Assembly: GCA_024226735.1 (NCBI GenBank)
Contig: JAAELL010000593.1
Span: 1-64,000 of the forward strand
DNA from: a bacterium
Lineage (GTDB): Bacteria > Planctomycetota > UBA1135 > GCA-002686595
Length of the DNA stretch: 64,000 bases
Reading direction: 5' to 3'
Part shown: piece after piece, positions 48,807-57,479 of the stretch
Numbering within the stretch: the stretch's first letter is position 1
Layout of the letters: each line of letters opens with the position of its first letter
Position numbers and translations under genes: made by a program
The notes under the pieces: model-generated
Told to the model about the DNA's origin: nothing
Databases searched by the model: none
Seen by the model: only the letters and a program-made list of their open reading frames with translations

Positions 48807-50269
48807 ACGGTCTCCGGCACGACGTACGGCGCGCGGTCGACGCGGCGGTGCAGCTTCTTTGCTGCCTCGTCGGTGTACGTCTCGGTCTCCGGATCGAGGT
48901 TCACCCACGTGCCGACCTTCGGCGGTGTCTTCGCCAGGTCGACCTCGTTGGCATCGAGGTGGGTGCAGAAGCGCTCGAACGCATCGGCGCCGGCCTCTAT
49001 CTCGATCGCCTCCCTGATCGCCTCGACGGGGACGCCACTGCCGAGCTTGTACGAGTCGTTCGCCATGTGGCAGAGCGCGCTCGAGAGGTGCCCTTCGACG
49101 ATGTCCGCGTTCTGATCCTCGCGCTTGCGGCTCTTGACCGCGTCGATGAAGTTCGCGAAGTGGTTGCCGCCGCCGGACCACTTCTTGATCTCCTTGCCGT
49201 TCTTGTCGACGGCCTTCACGTTGCCGTAGTTGGGGCCCAGGACGAGTGTGCCGCCCTCGCACTCGATCAGCGCGGCGATGTTCTGGCCGTGCATGCGATC
49301 CATGCTCCCCCCCCAGTTCTTCGACTGGGCGGCCTTGTCGCGCGGCAGGCCGCGCACCTCGAACAGGATCGGGACCGGCGCGTAGTCGAACCACGCGAGC
49401 TGCGTGTTCGCCGTGTCGCCGTCGTCGTCGTAGCCGAACCGCCCGCCCAAGCTGACCGCGCGCGCCGGGAGCTTGTCCGCACCGACCGCCCAGCGGCAGA
49501 TGTCCATCTGATGGATGCCCTGGTTGCCCAGGTCGCCGTTGCCGGTGATGAACTGCCAGTGCCAGTCGTAGTGCAGCTTGGCACGCATCAGCGGCGCGTC
49601 GGCCGCGGGTCCGCACCACAGGTCGTAGTCGATGTGATCGGGGATCGGCGTCGCTGCCTTGACCTTGCCGATGCTCTGGCGCGGCTTCCAGCACAGGCCA
49701 CGCGCGAGCTTCATCTCACCCAGGCCACCGCCCTGGAGCCAGGCGATCGCCTGCTGGATTGCCTCGCTCGAGCGGCTCTGCGTGCCCGCCTGGACGATGC
49801 GCTCGTACTTGCGTGCCGCCTTCACGGCCTGGCCGCCCTCCCAGACGTTGTGCGACGTCGGCTTCTCGCAGTACACGTCCTTGCCGGCCTGACAGGACCA
49901 GACCGTCTGCAAGGCGTGCAGGTGGTTCGGCGAAGCGATCGACACGACGTCGATGTCCTCGCGGTCGAGCAGCGTGCGCAGATCCTTGGCGGTGTCGGGC
50001 TTGCGTCCGTGCTTCTTCTCGAAGTCGCCGGCACGGTTGGCGAGCACCTTCGCGTCCGGATCGCAGAGCGCGACGACGCGCACGCCGTCCAGCGCCTCGA
50101 AGCCGCCGATGTGGTTGCCGCCCCGCCCACGGACGCCGGCGACGGCGACGCGGATCTCCTCGCTCGGGCTGCGACGCGGGATGCGTGCGGGACGGAAGGA
50201 GGTCAGGGTCGTCGCGGCCGCGGTGGCTGCGGAGACGTGCACGAACTGGCGGCGGGTGATCGAGGCCAT
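48803..50269 (-). CDS. Tat-exported Gfo/Idh/MocA family oxidoreductase
   Basis: A 488-residue NAD(P)-dependent sugar dehydrogenase. ATG 50269 has AAGGAG 5 bases upstream and opens a twin-arginine signal (MASITRRQFVHVSAATAAATTL). The Rossmann domain has IRVAVAGVRGRGGNHIGGFEAL, VVALCDPDAKV, VSIASPNHLHALQTVWSCQAGKDVYCEKPTSHNVWEG with the family EKP motif, and GDLGNQGIHQMDICRWAVGADKLP carrying the catalytic-region histidine. Tat export implies folding with its cofactor before transport, as in many planctomycete members. The substrate is probably a sugar released by neighbouring enzymes. It lies 37 bases after the esterase gene. Confidence 0.92.
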   Translation of the reverse strand: MASITRRQFVHVSAATAAATTLTSFRPARIPRRSPSEEIRVAVAGVRGRGGNHIGGFEALDGVRVVALCDPDAKVLANRAGDFEKKHGRKPDTAKDLRTLLDREDIDVVSIASPNHLHALQTVWSCQAGKDVYCEKPTSHNVWEGGQAVKAARKYERIVQAGTQSRSSEAIQQAIAWLQGGGLGEMKLARGLCWKPRQSIGKVKAATPIPDHIDYDLWCGPAADAPLMRAKLHYDWHWQFITGNGDLGNQGIHQMDICRWAVGADKLPARAVSLGGRFGYDDDGDTANTQLAWFDYAPVPILFEVRGLPRDKAAQSKNWGGSMDRMHGQNIAALIECEGGTLVLGPNYGNVKAVDKNGKEIKKWSGGGNHFANFIDAVKSRKREDQNADIVEGHLSSALCHMANDSYKLGSGVPVEAIREAIEIEAGADAFERFCTHLDANEVDLAKTPPKVGTWVNLDPETETYTDEAAKKLHRRVDRAPYVVPETV

Positions 50270-50306
50270 GGGGCTCCTTCGTCGGGACGCGGCGATGCCA
50301 CGTACT

Positions 50307-52238
50307 CTACTCGCTCGTGATCCACTCGGCGAGTTCGGCGCGCGTTGCGACGCGCACCGCGTCCGGCCGTCCGCTCGCGGCGTACACGGCGCGTACGAGC
50401 TCGGGCACCTCATCGATGCCACAGATACGCAGCTCGGCGGGTGCGAGGAGCGAGGCGAAGGCGGGCATGCCCCCGAAGCGCAGCGCGCCGGGCAGGAATC
50501 GTTCGTCGTCCGCGGATTCGATCGCCGCGAAGTCCGCCGGCCACTCGATGGCGACACGGTCGACGAGACCCGGGGCGAGCGCCGCGGCCAGCAGGATTGG
50601 CAAGGCGGAGTCGCGATCTCCCCAGAGACGGAGCGGGGCAGCCCCATCGCTCCACTGTGTGATCGTCGTCGAAAGATCGTCGACCCTCTGAGCGAGGAGC
50701 GTCCGGTTGTACCCGTGGGTGTACCCCGAGAATCCTGCGTGACGGCTCTCGTCGACCGGCGCGGGCCCTGCGCGGCGTTCGACCGTGAGCCACTCGACGT
50801 CCGCTGGGTCCTCGGGCGGCGGCGACGGGTCGCCGGCGAGACGAACGACGGTGCAGCGCTGGGCGCCAGCCGCGGCACGGACAGCCACGCGTACCGTGCT
50901 CCGTGTGCCCTCCACGTGCCGAAGCAGAATCGTCCCGGGACCCTGCTCCGCGATCGTGAACACCGAAGTGAGCCTCGCGTGCACGAGGACCCCGAGCGCT
51001 CCACCGACGACCTCGCGCCAGCGCTCCACTTCCTCGAGCGTGCGTGGCACGAGCGCCGAGACCGTGGGTGCGGTCGCGTCCACCCACGCCGCGCGCAGAT
51101 CGTCGACGTCCGCACGGCCCGGCCGCGCTTGCCCGCCCGCGTAGAACGAGAGGGCCCCGGGCGCGACCGGCTCGAGCGGCCGCTCAACGATCGGATGGGT
51201 CGCCCCGAGTCCGAGGTGGCGGTCGAACCACGCGTACATGCGTAGCCGCGACACCAGGTTGTAGTTGTGCGGGAACTTCGGGTAGCACCACGCCTCGACG
51301 CGATCCGCGGCGCCGTAGAAGCCCCAGACCTTCTTCAGTCCGGGTAGACCGTCGCGCTCGATGTCGACCGTCCAGTCGTTCGCGCCAGTCAGCGCGTACG
51401 CACGCGGCGCGGCGAGTGCGGCGAGCTCGACGTTGCCCGTTCCGACGCGCAGGTGCGAGGCGTTCTCGCACTCGCATCCGCCCTGCATCGACGTCGACAC
51501 CATCACGGCGGGTAGCGCGACCTTCGGCCGGTCGTCGATCGCGCACAATACGAACGTCTGCGTGCCGCCGCCACTGGCTCCCGTGACGCCGAGCCGCTCG
51601 GCGTCGACGTCCTCGAGCCCGGCGAGGAAGTCGAGCGCGCGGATCGAGCTCCACGTCTGCAGCCCGAAGTGGCTCAGGGAATGGAGCTCGTCCTGGACGC
51701 TGCCGAGCGAGTCGCGGTGATCGAGTTGGACCGAGTCGGCATAGCCGGTCATGTCGTAGTGAAAGACGACGCACCCCATGCGCGCGAGCTGCGCGCAGCG
51801 CGCCTGCAGGTGGTAGCGCCCGTTCGCGAGGTGCACCTCTTCCCCACGCGCGATCTCGGCGCGCACCTCGTCGTCGGAACGCTCCGAGAACCGACCGTCC
51901 GCCCAGTGACCGTGGGGGCACAGGACGCCCGGATGCGGCCCGGCACGATCCGGCCGGTAGAGGTTGCCCGTGACGTAGAAGCCGGGGAGCGCCTCGATAC
52001 GCGCCTTCTCCACGGAGTACCCCGCGCGCTCGATGCGCCCGTGCACGACGGGCTCGAGCAGCGTGCGCGCGGGCATCGGCCAGAGCCCCGCCGCAACGAG
52101 CACCTGGCGTCGCAAACGTTTGCGCCGCCCCTCCCAAGCCTTGAGCGTCGCTGGCGGCGCGAACGGAAAGTGGCCGTCGAGCGTGACGGCGCCGTCCTGG
52201 GGCGAGAGCAGCGAGAGCGCGAGGACCGGGCCGATCAT
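50307..52238 (-). CDS. Acetylxylan-esterase-like alpha/beta hydrolase
   Basis: A 643-residue protein. The first half (about 60-360) is an alpha/beta hydrolase of the acetylxylan esterase-like type: GFYVTGNLYRPDRAGPHPGVLCPHGHW, VVFHYDMTGYADS, and the nucleophile elbow LGVTGASGGGTQTFVL. The histidine is likely in WCYPKFPHNYNLVSRLRMYAWFDRHLG. The second half (about 400-643) is weaker and looks like a degenerate second hydrolase-like domain (LRLWGDRDSALPILLAAALAPGLVDRVAIEWPADF). The N terminus is only weakly signal-like (MIGPVLALSLLSP). It probably deacetylates plant or algal polysaccharide. It lies 38 bases after the Asp-box gene and 37 before the dehydrogenase gene. Confidence 0.83.
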   Translation of the reverse strand: MIGPVLALSLLSPQDGAVTLDGHFPFAPPATLKAWEGRRKRLRRQVLVAAGLWPMPARTLLEPVVHGRIERAGYSVEKARIEALPGFYVTGNLYRPDRAGPHPGVLCPHGHWADGRFSERSDDEVRAEIARGEEVHLANGRYHLQARCAQLARMGCVVFHYDMTGYADSVQLDHRDSLGSVQDELHSLSHFGLQTWSSIRALDFLAGLEDVDAERLGVTGASGGGTQTFVLCAIDDRPKVALPAVMVSTSMQGGCECENASHLRVGTGNVELAALAAPRAYALTGANDWTVDIERDGLPGLKKVWGFYGAADRVEAWCYPKFPHNYNLVSRLRMYAWFDRHLGLGATHPIVERPLEPVAPGALSFYAGGQARPGRADVDDLRAAWVDATAPTVSALVPRTLEEVERWREVVGGALGVLVHARLTSVFTIAEQGPGTILLRHVEGTRSTVRVAVRAAAGAQRCTVVRLAGDPSPPPEDPADVEWLTVERRAGPAPVDESRHAGFSGYTHGYNRTLLAQRVDDLSTTITQWSDGAAPLRLWGDRDSALPILLAAALAPGLVDRVAIEWPADFAAIESADDERFLPGALRFGGMPAFASLLAPAELRICGIDEVPELVRAVYAASGRPDAVRVATRAELAEWITSE

Positions 52239-52276
52239 CGCCCCAGACTACTGCGATTCCCTGCCTGGCTGCGGGC

Positions 52277-55162
52277 TCAGTCGAGGATCGGGTCGGCCTT
52301 GATCTCGAAGGTCCGCCGCTGCTCGTCGTCTCCGACCTTCAGCACGATCGTGTAGCGACCCGCCGGAGCACTGCCGCCACCGCGGCGGCGGCGGCCTTGC
52401 TGCGCCTCGCCCCGGCGGCGCAGGTTCCACGTGTCGACGTGCAGACCCGGCTTGCGCTCGAGGTCGGGCTCGGCGACGACCTTGCCGTCGGGCCCGAGGA
52501 TGCGTAGCTCGAGCTCGCCCTTCTCGAACTCGCGGCCCAGGTAGTACGAGAAGGTCGCGCCCGAAGCGGGGTTGGCGCCGCGGAAGATGCGGTCGCCGTT
52601 CCAGCCGCCCGCGCTGCGGCTCTGCAGCCGGACGACGTCGGAGACCGCGAACAGGTGCGCGTCCTTCGCGAGCGACTCGCCGCGCAGGCCGCGCACGACC
52701 GAGACGTCCATCGCCCAGAAACCGCGACCGTGGGTCGCGAGGACCAGCTCACCATCGCGCGGGTGCACGACGAGGTCGTGGACGGGGATCGTCGGCAGCC
52801 CCGAGCCGAGCTTGTGCCACGCACCGCCGGCATCGACCGAGACGTACGCGCCGAGCTCGGTCCCGACGTAGAGCACGCCCGCTTCGACCGGGTCCTCGCG
52901 CACGACGTTGACCGGTTCCTGGGGCAGGCCGTCCGAGATGCGGCGCCAGTTCCTCCCACGGTTCTCGGTGACGTACACGAACGCACGAACGTCGTCCTCG
53001 CGGTAGCCGGTGAACGACGCGTACGCCGTGTCGTTGTGGTGCGGCGAGAACTCGACCCGGCTCACCCACCACCCCGACGGCACGCCAGGGAAACGGCCCG
53101 CGAGGTTCGTCCACGACAGCCCGCCATCCTCCGAGAGATGCACGAGGCCGTCGTCGGAGCCGACGAGCACGGCGTTCGGATCGAAGGGGGACTCGGCGAT
53201 CGTCGTCAGCGTGCAGTGCGGCACGTTGCCCGCAATCTTGTCGGGATCGGCGGTCGTCAGGTCCTCACTGACGACCGGCCAGCTGTCGCCGCGGTCGTAG
53301 GACTTGAAGAGGCGGTTGCCGCCGAAGTAGACGATCTGCGAGTTGTGGTGCGAGATCAGGATCGGCGAGTTCCAGTTGTAGCGATTGGCGGGCTCGCCTT
53401 CGGCAGCGCGCGGAGGGCGGATACTGCGCGTCTGCCAGCGATCCACGTCGCGGCGATAGACCGCGCCGAACTGCGACTCGGCGTAGACCGTCGAGGGATC
53501 CGTCGGATCGATCTGGGCGTAGAAGCCATCGCCGCCGCCGACGCGGAACCACTCCTGGTTCATGATCCCGCGGCCGTTGCGCGAGCGCGACGGCCCCCCC
53601 CACGTCCCGTTGTCCTGCGTGCCGCCGTACACGCGGAACGGGACCGAGTTGTCGAGGCCGACAGCGTAGAACTGTGCGATCGGTAGGTTGCTGTAGTGAT
53701 CCCACGTCGCGCCCTGGTCGTAGCTGATGCCGAGACCCCCGTCATTGCCGAGCACGACGCGTCGCGAGTTGTTCGGATCGATCACAAACGCGTGGTGGTC
53801 GACGTGCAGCGACCCGGCGATGCGCTCCCAGGTGACGCCGCCGTCCGTCGACGTCGAGAGCGGTACCCCGACGACGTAGAGCCGCTCGCGGTCGTTCGGG
53901 TCGACGCGGATCTGGCCGTAGTAATAGGCAGGGCTGCCCCCGACCGCGCGCGTGTTGCGCTTGACCCATGTCACGCCGGCGTCCTCCGTCCGGTAGATCT
54001 CGCCGCCGATCTCTCTGTCGCGGGTCGCGGCTTCGACCTCGCCGATCAAGTCGGCGATGGTGACGCGCGTCTCGCGCTCGTCCTCGTCACGGGTGTAGAC
54101 GAGGTCGAGCTCCTCGTCCTCGGTGTAATTGGCGAGAGCGGTGACCCAGCTCCACGGCTCGTCGAACGTCACCTCTCCCAGGCGCACGAGGATGTCGCCG
54201 CGCCGCAGGCCCGCGCGGAACGCGCCACCGCTCTCCGCGACCTGCTGCACGCGCAGCGCACCCTTCTTGAAGCGCGTGCGCAAGCCGACGGTCGGATCGT
54301 CCTCGGGCACGACCAGGACGCGGTTCTGGTTCGAGACCGTCGCGTAGAGCACGCTTGGATCGCCCGGCCAGAGCGCGAGGCCGATGCGGCCGATCTCGCC
54401 CTCCGGCAGGCCGCCGGTGAGCTTGCGCCAGGTACCTCCAGCGTCGGTCGACTTGTAGATCGCCGACCCCGGCCCCGCACCGTCGAAGTTCCAGGCACGC
54501 CGGCGACGTTCGTAGCTCGCGGCGTAGATCGTGCGCGGCTCGTTCGGGTCGATCACCACGTCGACGACGCCGACGTCCTCGTTCACGTGCAGCACCTGGC
54601 GCCAGCTGGCGCCGCCGTCCTCGGTCTTGTAGAGGCCGCGCTCGGCATTGGGTGTGTACAGATGACCGAGCGCCGCGACGTACACGACATCGGAATCCGT
54701 CGGGTCGACGACGATTCGAGCGATGTGGTGCGAGTCCGCCAGGCCCGTGTTCGTCCAGGTCTCGCCACCGTCGGACGTCTTGTAGACGCCGTCGCCCCAG
54801 TAGGAGCTGCGCTGGTTGTTGGCCTCGCCCGTCCCGACCCAGATGACGTCGTCATCCGAGGGATCGAGCGCGATGTCGCCAATCGAGATCGTGCCCTCGT
54901 TCTCGAAGATGCAGTCCCAGGTCGTACCGTTGTTCCGCGTACGCCACAGGCCACCCGAGGCACTCGCGACCAGCAGGAACGAAGCGTCCCCCGGCCGCAG
55001 CGCGAGATCGACGATCCGCCCGCCGAACACCGCGGGACCGAGCTCGCGCCACTCAAACCGCTGGAAGTGCTCGTCCGCGGACGGCTCCTGGGCCGTGGCT
55101 TGGGGAAAGAAGAGGCTAGCGAGGAGCGCACAAGCGGCGCGGGCAGGCGTGCGACCGTTCAT
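52277..55162 (-). CDS. Secreted Asp-box (sortilin/VPS10-type) beta-propeller protein with inserted PDZ domain
   Basis: A 961-residue exported protein; the signal MNGRTPARAACALLASLFFPQATA is predicted to be cleaved before QEPSADE. Many Asp-box repeats build two propellers (SGGLWRTRNNGTTWDCIF, GVYKTSDGGETWTNTGLA, GLYKTEDGGASWRQVL, IYKSTDAGGTWRKLTGG, IYRTEDAGVTWVKRN, LSEDGGLSWTNLAG). Residues about 301-370 are a PDZ-like insert (GALRVQQVAESGGAFRAGLRRGDILVRLG). The end (RYTIVLKVGDDEQRRTFEIKADPILD) stops where relatives of about 1080 residues usually continue with a helical segment, so it appears about 120 residues short. It is often called glycosyl hydrolase-like, but no catalytic residues can be assigned. 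First gene of the minus-strand set. Confidence 0.85.
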   Translation of the reverse strand: MNGRTPARAACALLASLFFPQATAQEPSADEHFQRFEWRELGPAVFGGRIVDLALRPGDASFLLVASASGGLWRTRNNGTTWDCIFENEGTISIGDIALDPSDDDVIWVGTGEANNQRSSYWGDGVYKTSDGGETWTNTGLADSHHIARIVVDPTDSDVVYVAALGHLYTPNAERGLYKTEDGGASWRQVLHVNEDVGVVDVVIDPNEPRTIYAASYERRRRAWNFDGAGPGSAIYKSTDAGGTWRKLTGGLPEGEIGRIGLALWPGDPSVLYATVSNQNRVLVVPEDDPTVGLRTRFKKGALRVQQVAESGGAFRAGLRRGDILVRLGEVTFDEPWSWVTALANYTEDEELDLVYTRDEDERETRVTIADLIGEVEAATRDREIGGEIYRTEDAGVTWVKRNTRAVGGSPAYYYGQIRVDPNDRERLYVVGVPLSTSTDGGVTWERIAGSLHVDHHAFVIDPNNSRRVVLGNDGGLGISYDQGATWDHYSNLPIAQFYAVGLDNSVPFRVYGGTQDNGTWGGPSRSRNGRGIMNQEWFRVGGGDGFYAQIDPTDPSTVYAESQFGAVYRRDVDRWQTRSIRPPRAAEGEPANRYNWNSPILISHHNSQIVYFGGNRLFKSYDRGDSWPVVSEDLTTADPDKIAGNVPHCTLTTIAESPFDPNAVLVGSDDGLVHLSEDGGLSWTNLAGRFPGVPSGWWVSRVEFSPHHNDTAYASFTGYREDDVRAFVYVTENRGRNWRRISDGLPQEPVNVVREDPVEAGVLYVGTELGAYVSVDAGGAWHKLGSGLPTIPVHDLVVHPRDGELVLATHGRGFWAMDVSVVRGLRGESLAKDAHLFAVSDVVRLQSRSAGGWNGDRIFRGANPASGATFSYYLGREFEKGELELRILGPDGKVVAEPDLERKPGLHVDTWNLRRRGEAQQGRRRRGGGSAPAGRYTIVLKVGDDEQRRTFEIKADPILD

Positions 55163-55387
55163 CCAGATCTTTATCGGGCGTCTGCAGCTCGACGTGGAGG
55201 GAGGCGCCTCATCCTACGCCGCTCGGGTGGTCCAGTGGGCTCCATCTTCACATTGCGAGTTCTTTTGCAATCAGCTCAGGGCCAGGTCCGCCTGGATCAA
55301 TTGGAGCTCGAGCCACCCATCGACCCGTCTTGCGTCGTCAATCGGGGAGGTTGGACCTCGAACGGTCGCGCGAACACACTGTGCACG

Positions 55388-55645
55388 ATGACTCAAGCCT
55401 CCCGCTACTGGAGGAAGAACGTCCAGTACCTGGCGATCCTCCTCTCGATCTGGTTCGCCGTCTCCTACGGCTGCGGAATCCTGTTCGCCGGGCTACTGAA
55501 CCGCGTGCGCATCCCCGGCACCGGATTCAAGCTCGGCTTCTGGTTCGCGCAGCAGGGCTCGATCTACGTCTTCGTCGTCCTGATCTTCGTCTACGTACGG
55601 CTGATGAACCGGCTCGACGCCAAGTACGGCGTCGCGGAGGACTGA
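55388..55645 (+). CDS. DUF4212 small membrane subunit of an SSS symporter
   Basis: An 85-residue protein with two helices (VQYLAILLSIWFAVSYGCGILFAG and GSIYVFVVLIFVYVRLMNRLD). The sequence KNVQYLAILLSIWFAVSYGCGILF and FKLGFWFAQQGSIYVFVVLIF identifies DUF4212 (TIGR03647-type), which always precedes VC_2705-type symporters. The stop TGA shares one base with the symporter ATG (TGATG). The 225-base gap upstream, between it and the divergent Asp-box gene, shows only a short ATTGC/GCAAT hairpin. Confidence 0.92.
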   Translation: MTQASRYWRKNVQYLAILLSIWFAVSYGCGILFAGLLNRVRIPGTGFKLGFWFAQQGSIYVFVVLIFVYVRLMNRLDAKYGVAED

Positions 55646-57408
55646 TGGACACGCAGACCTGGACGTTCTTGATCGTCGCGCTGACCTCGGGTCTGTACCT
55701 GGGGATCGCGGTCTGGTCGAAGGCACAAACGACGAAGGACTTCTACGTCGCGGGCACGGGAGTCCCGCCGCTCGCCAACGGCATGGCGACGGCCGCCGAC
55801 TGGATGTCGGCCGCGTCATTCATCGGCATGGCGGGGATCATCTCGTTCATGGGGTACGACGGATCGGTCTACCTCATGGGTTGGACCGGCGGTTACGTGC
55901 TCCTCGCGCTGCTCCTGGCGCCCTACCTACGCAAGTTCGGGAAGTTCACGGTGCCGGACTTCATCGGCGACCGGTACTACTCGCAGACGGCTCGGATCGT
56001 CGCAGTGTTCTGCGCGATCTTCGTTTCGTTCACCTACGTCGCCGGCCAGATGCGCGGCGTCGGGATCGTGTTCAGTCGCTTCCTCGAGGTCGAGATCACG
56101 ACCGGGGTCATCGCCGGCATGGCGATCGTCTTCTTCTACGCCGTCTTGGGCGGGATGAAGGGCATTACCTACACGCAGGTCGCGCAGTACTGCGTGTTGA
56201 TCTTCGCCTACATGGTGCCGGCGATCTTCATCTCCATCCTGATGACCGATAGCGCGATCCCGCAGCTCGGCTTTGGCAGCCGGGGCGAGGACGGGACGTT
56301 CCTCCTGGACAAGCTCGACGGCCTGCACGAGCAGCTCGGCTTCGCCTCGTACACCGACGGCTCGAAGAGCCTGCTCGACGTGTTCTTCATCACGGCGGCG
56401 CTGATGGTCGGCACCGCCGGTCTGCCGCACGTCATCATCCGCTTCTACACCGTCCCGAAAGTGCGCGACGCACGGACGTCGGTCGGCTGGGCACTCGTCT
56501 TCATCGCGATCCTGTACACGACGGCCCCGGCGGTGGCCGTTTTCGCGCGGACGAACCTGATCGAGACGGTCAGCGGAGCGAGCTACACGGAGAGCCTGCC
56601 CGACTGGTTCAAGCGCTGGGAGGACACGGGCCTGGTCGCGTGGGTCGACAAGAACGGGGACGGTCAGGTCAACTACGTCGCCGGGCCGGCCTTCGTGGGC
56701 AAGCCGACCTTCGTCACGGACGAGGCCGAGCGCGGACCGAGCGGGGAACGGCTCGTCACGAACGCGCGGACCGAGAACGAGAACGAGCTCTACATCGATC
56801 GCGACATCATGGTGCTCGCCAACCCCGAGATCGCCCGATTGCCGAACTGGGTGATCGGGCTCGTCGCGGCGGGTGGCCTCGCCGCCGCGCTGTCGACGGC
56901 GGCGGGCCTCTTGCTGGTCGTCTCGTCCGCGATCAGCCACGACCTGCTCAAGCGCTCGATCCGGCCCCAGATCTCCGAGCGCGGCGAGCTGCTCGCGGCC
57001 CGCATCAGCGCCGCCGTCGCAGTCCTCGTCGCCGGCGTCCTCGGCGTGTACCCGCCCGACTACGTCGCCGCGGTCGTCGCGTTCGCGTTCGGGCTCGCTG
57101 CCTCGTCGTTCTTCCCAGCGATCATCATGGGCATCTTCTGGAAGCGCATGAACCGTGAAGGAGCCGTGTCGGGAATGGTCGTCGGGATCCTGTTCACGGC
57201 GTCGTACATCATCTGGTTCAAATTCTTGCACACGGGACCGGAGTCGCAGGAGGACTGGTGGTTCGGCATCTCGCCGGAGGGCATCGGAACCGTCGGCATG
57301 CTGATCAACTTCGCAGTCGCGATCACGGTGTCGCGATGGACGAAGGAGCCGCCACGGGCCGTGCAGGAGATGGTCGAGGAGATTCGGGTGCCGAGGGCGT
57401 CCCGGTAG
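55645..57408 (+). CDS. VC_2705-type sodium:solute symporter (ActP-like)
   Basis: A 587-residue SSS transporter of the subfamily that pairs with DUF4212, related to acetate permease ActP. Core features: TTKDFYVAGTGVPPLANGMATAADWMSAASFIGMAG, FVSFTYVAGQMRGVGIVFSRFL, GTAGLPHVIIRFYTVPKVRDAR, and GGLAAALSTAAGLLLVVSSAISHDLLKR, the SSS signature. A large periplasmic insert (about 325-395) contains an EF-hand-like DKNGDGQV, typical for this subgroup. Sodium-driven uptake of acetate or another short carboxylate is likely. It could import acetate released by the esterases in the window, which is inference. A hairpin follows. Confidence 0.93.
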   Translation: MDTQTWTFLIVALTSGLYLGIAVWSKAQTTKDFYVAGTGVPPLANGMATAADWMSAASFIGMAGIISFMGYDGSVYLMGWTGGYVLLALLLAPYLRKFGKFTVPDFIGDRYYSQTARIVAVFCAIFVSFTYVAGQMRGVGIVFSRFLEVEITTGVIAGMAIVFFYAVLGGMKGITYTQVAQYCVLIFAYMVPAIFISILMTDSAIPQLGFGSRGEDGTFLLDKLDGLHEQLGFASYTDGSKSLLDVFFITAALMVGTAGLPHVIIRFYTVPKVRDARTSVGWALVFIAILYTTAPAVAVFARTNLIETVSGASYTESLPDWFKRWEDTGLVAWVDKNGDGQVNYVAGPAFVGKPTFVTDEAERGPSGERLVTNARTENENELYIDRDIMVLANPEIARLPNWVIGLVAAGGLAAALSTAAGLLLVVSSAISHDLLKRSIRPQISERGELLAARISAAVAVLVAGVLGVYPPDYVAAVVAFAFGLAASSFFPAIIMGIFWKRMNREGAVSGMVVGILFTASYIIWFKFLHTGPESQEDWWFGISPEGIGTVGMLINFAVAITVSRWTKEPPRAVQEMVEEIRVPRASR

Positions 57409-57423
57409 CGAATTAATGCCTCC

Positions 57424-57455
57424 AGGACCGGGAGCAGGATGCGGAGGCCGGTCCT
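57424..57455 (+). terminator. Hairpin downstream of the SSS symporter gene
   Basis: AGGACCGG (57424-57431) pairs perfectly with CCGGTCCT (57448-57455) across a 16-base loop, 15 bases after the stop. No T tract follows. It may end the DUF4212/SSS transcript before tamB. Confidence 0.5.
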
Positions 57456-57464
57456 GTCCGAGGC

Positions 57465-57470
57465 TACAAT
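57465..57470 (+). promoter_or_regulatory. -10-like box TACAAT before tamB
   Basis: GCTACAAT ends 9 bases before the ATG at 57480, implying a leader of only a few bases. The same GCTACAATC string lies 10 bases before the ATG at 63484. No -35 match is obvious. Confidence 0.4.
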
Positions 57471-57479
57471 CCGCCTCCG

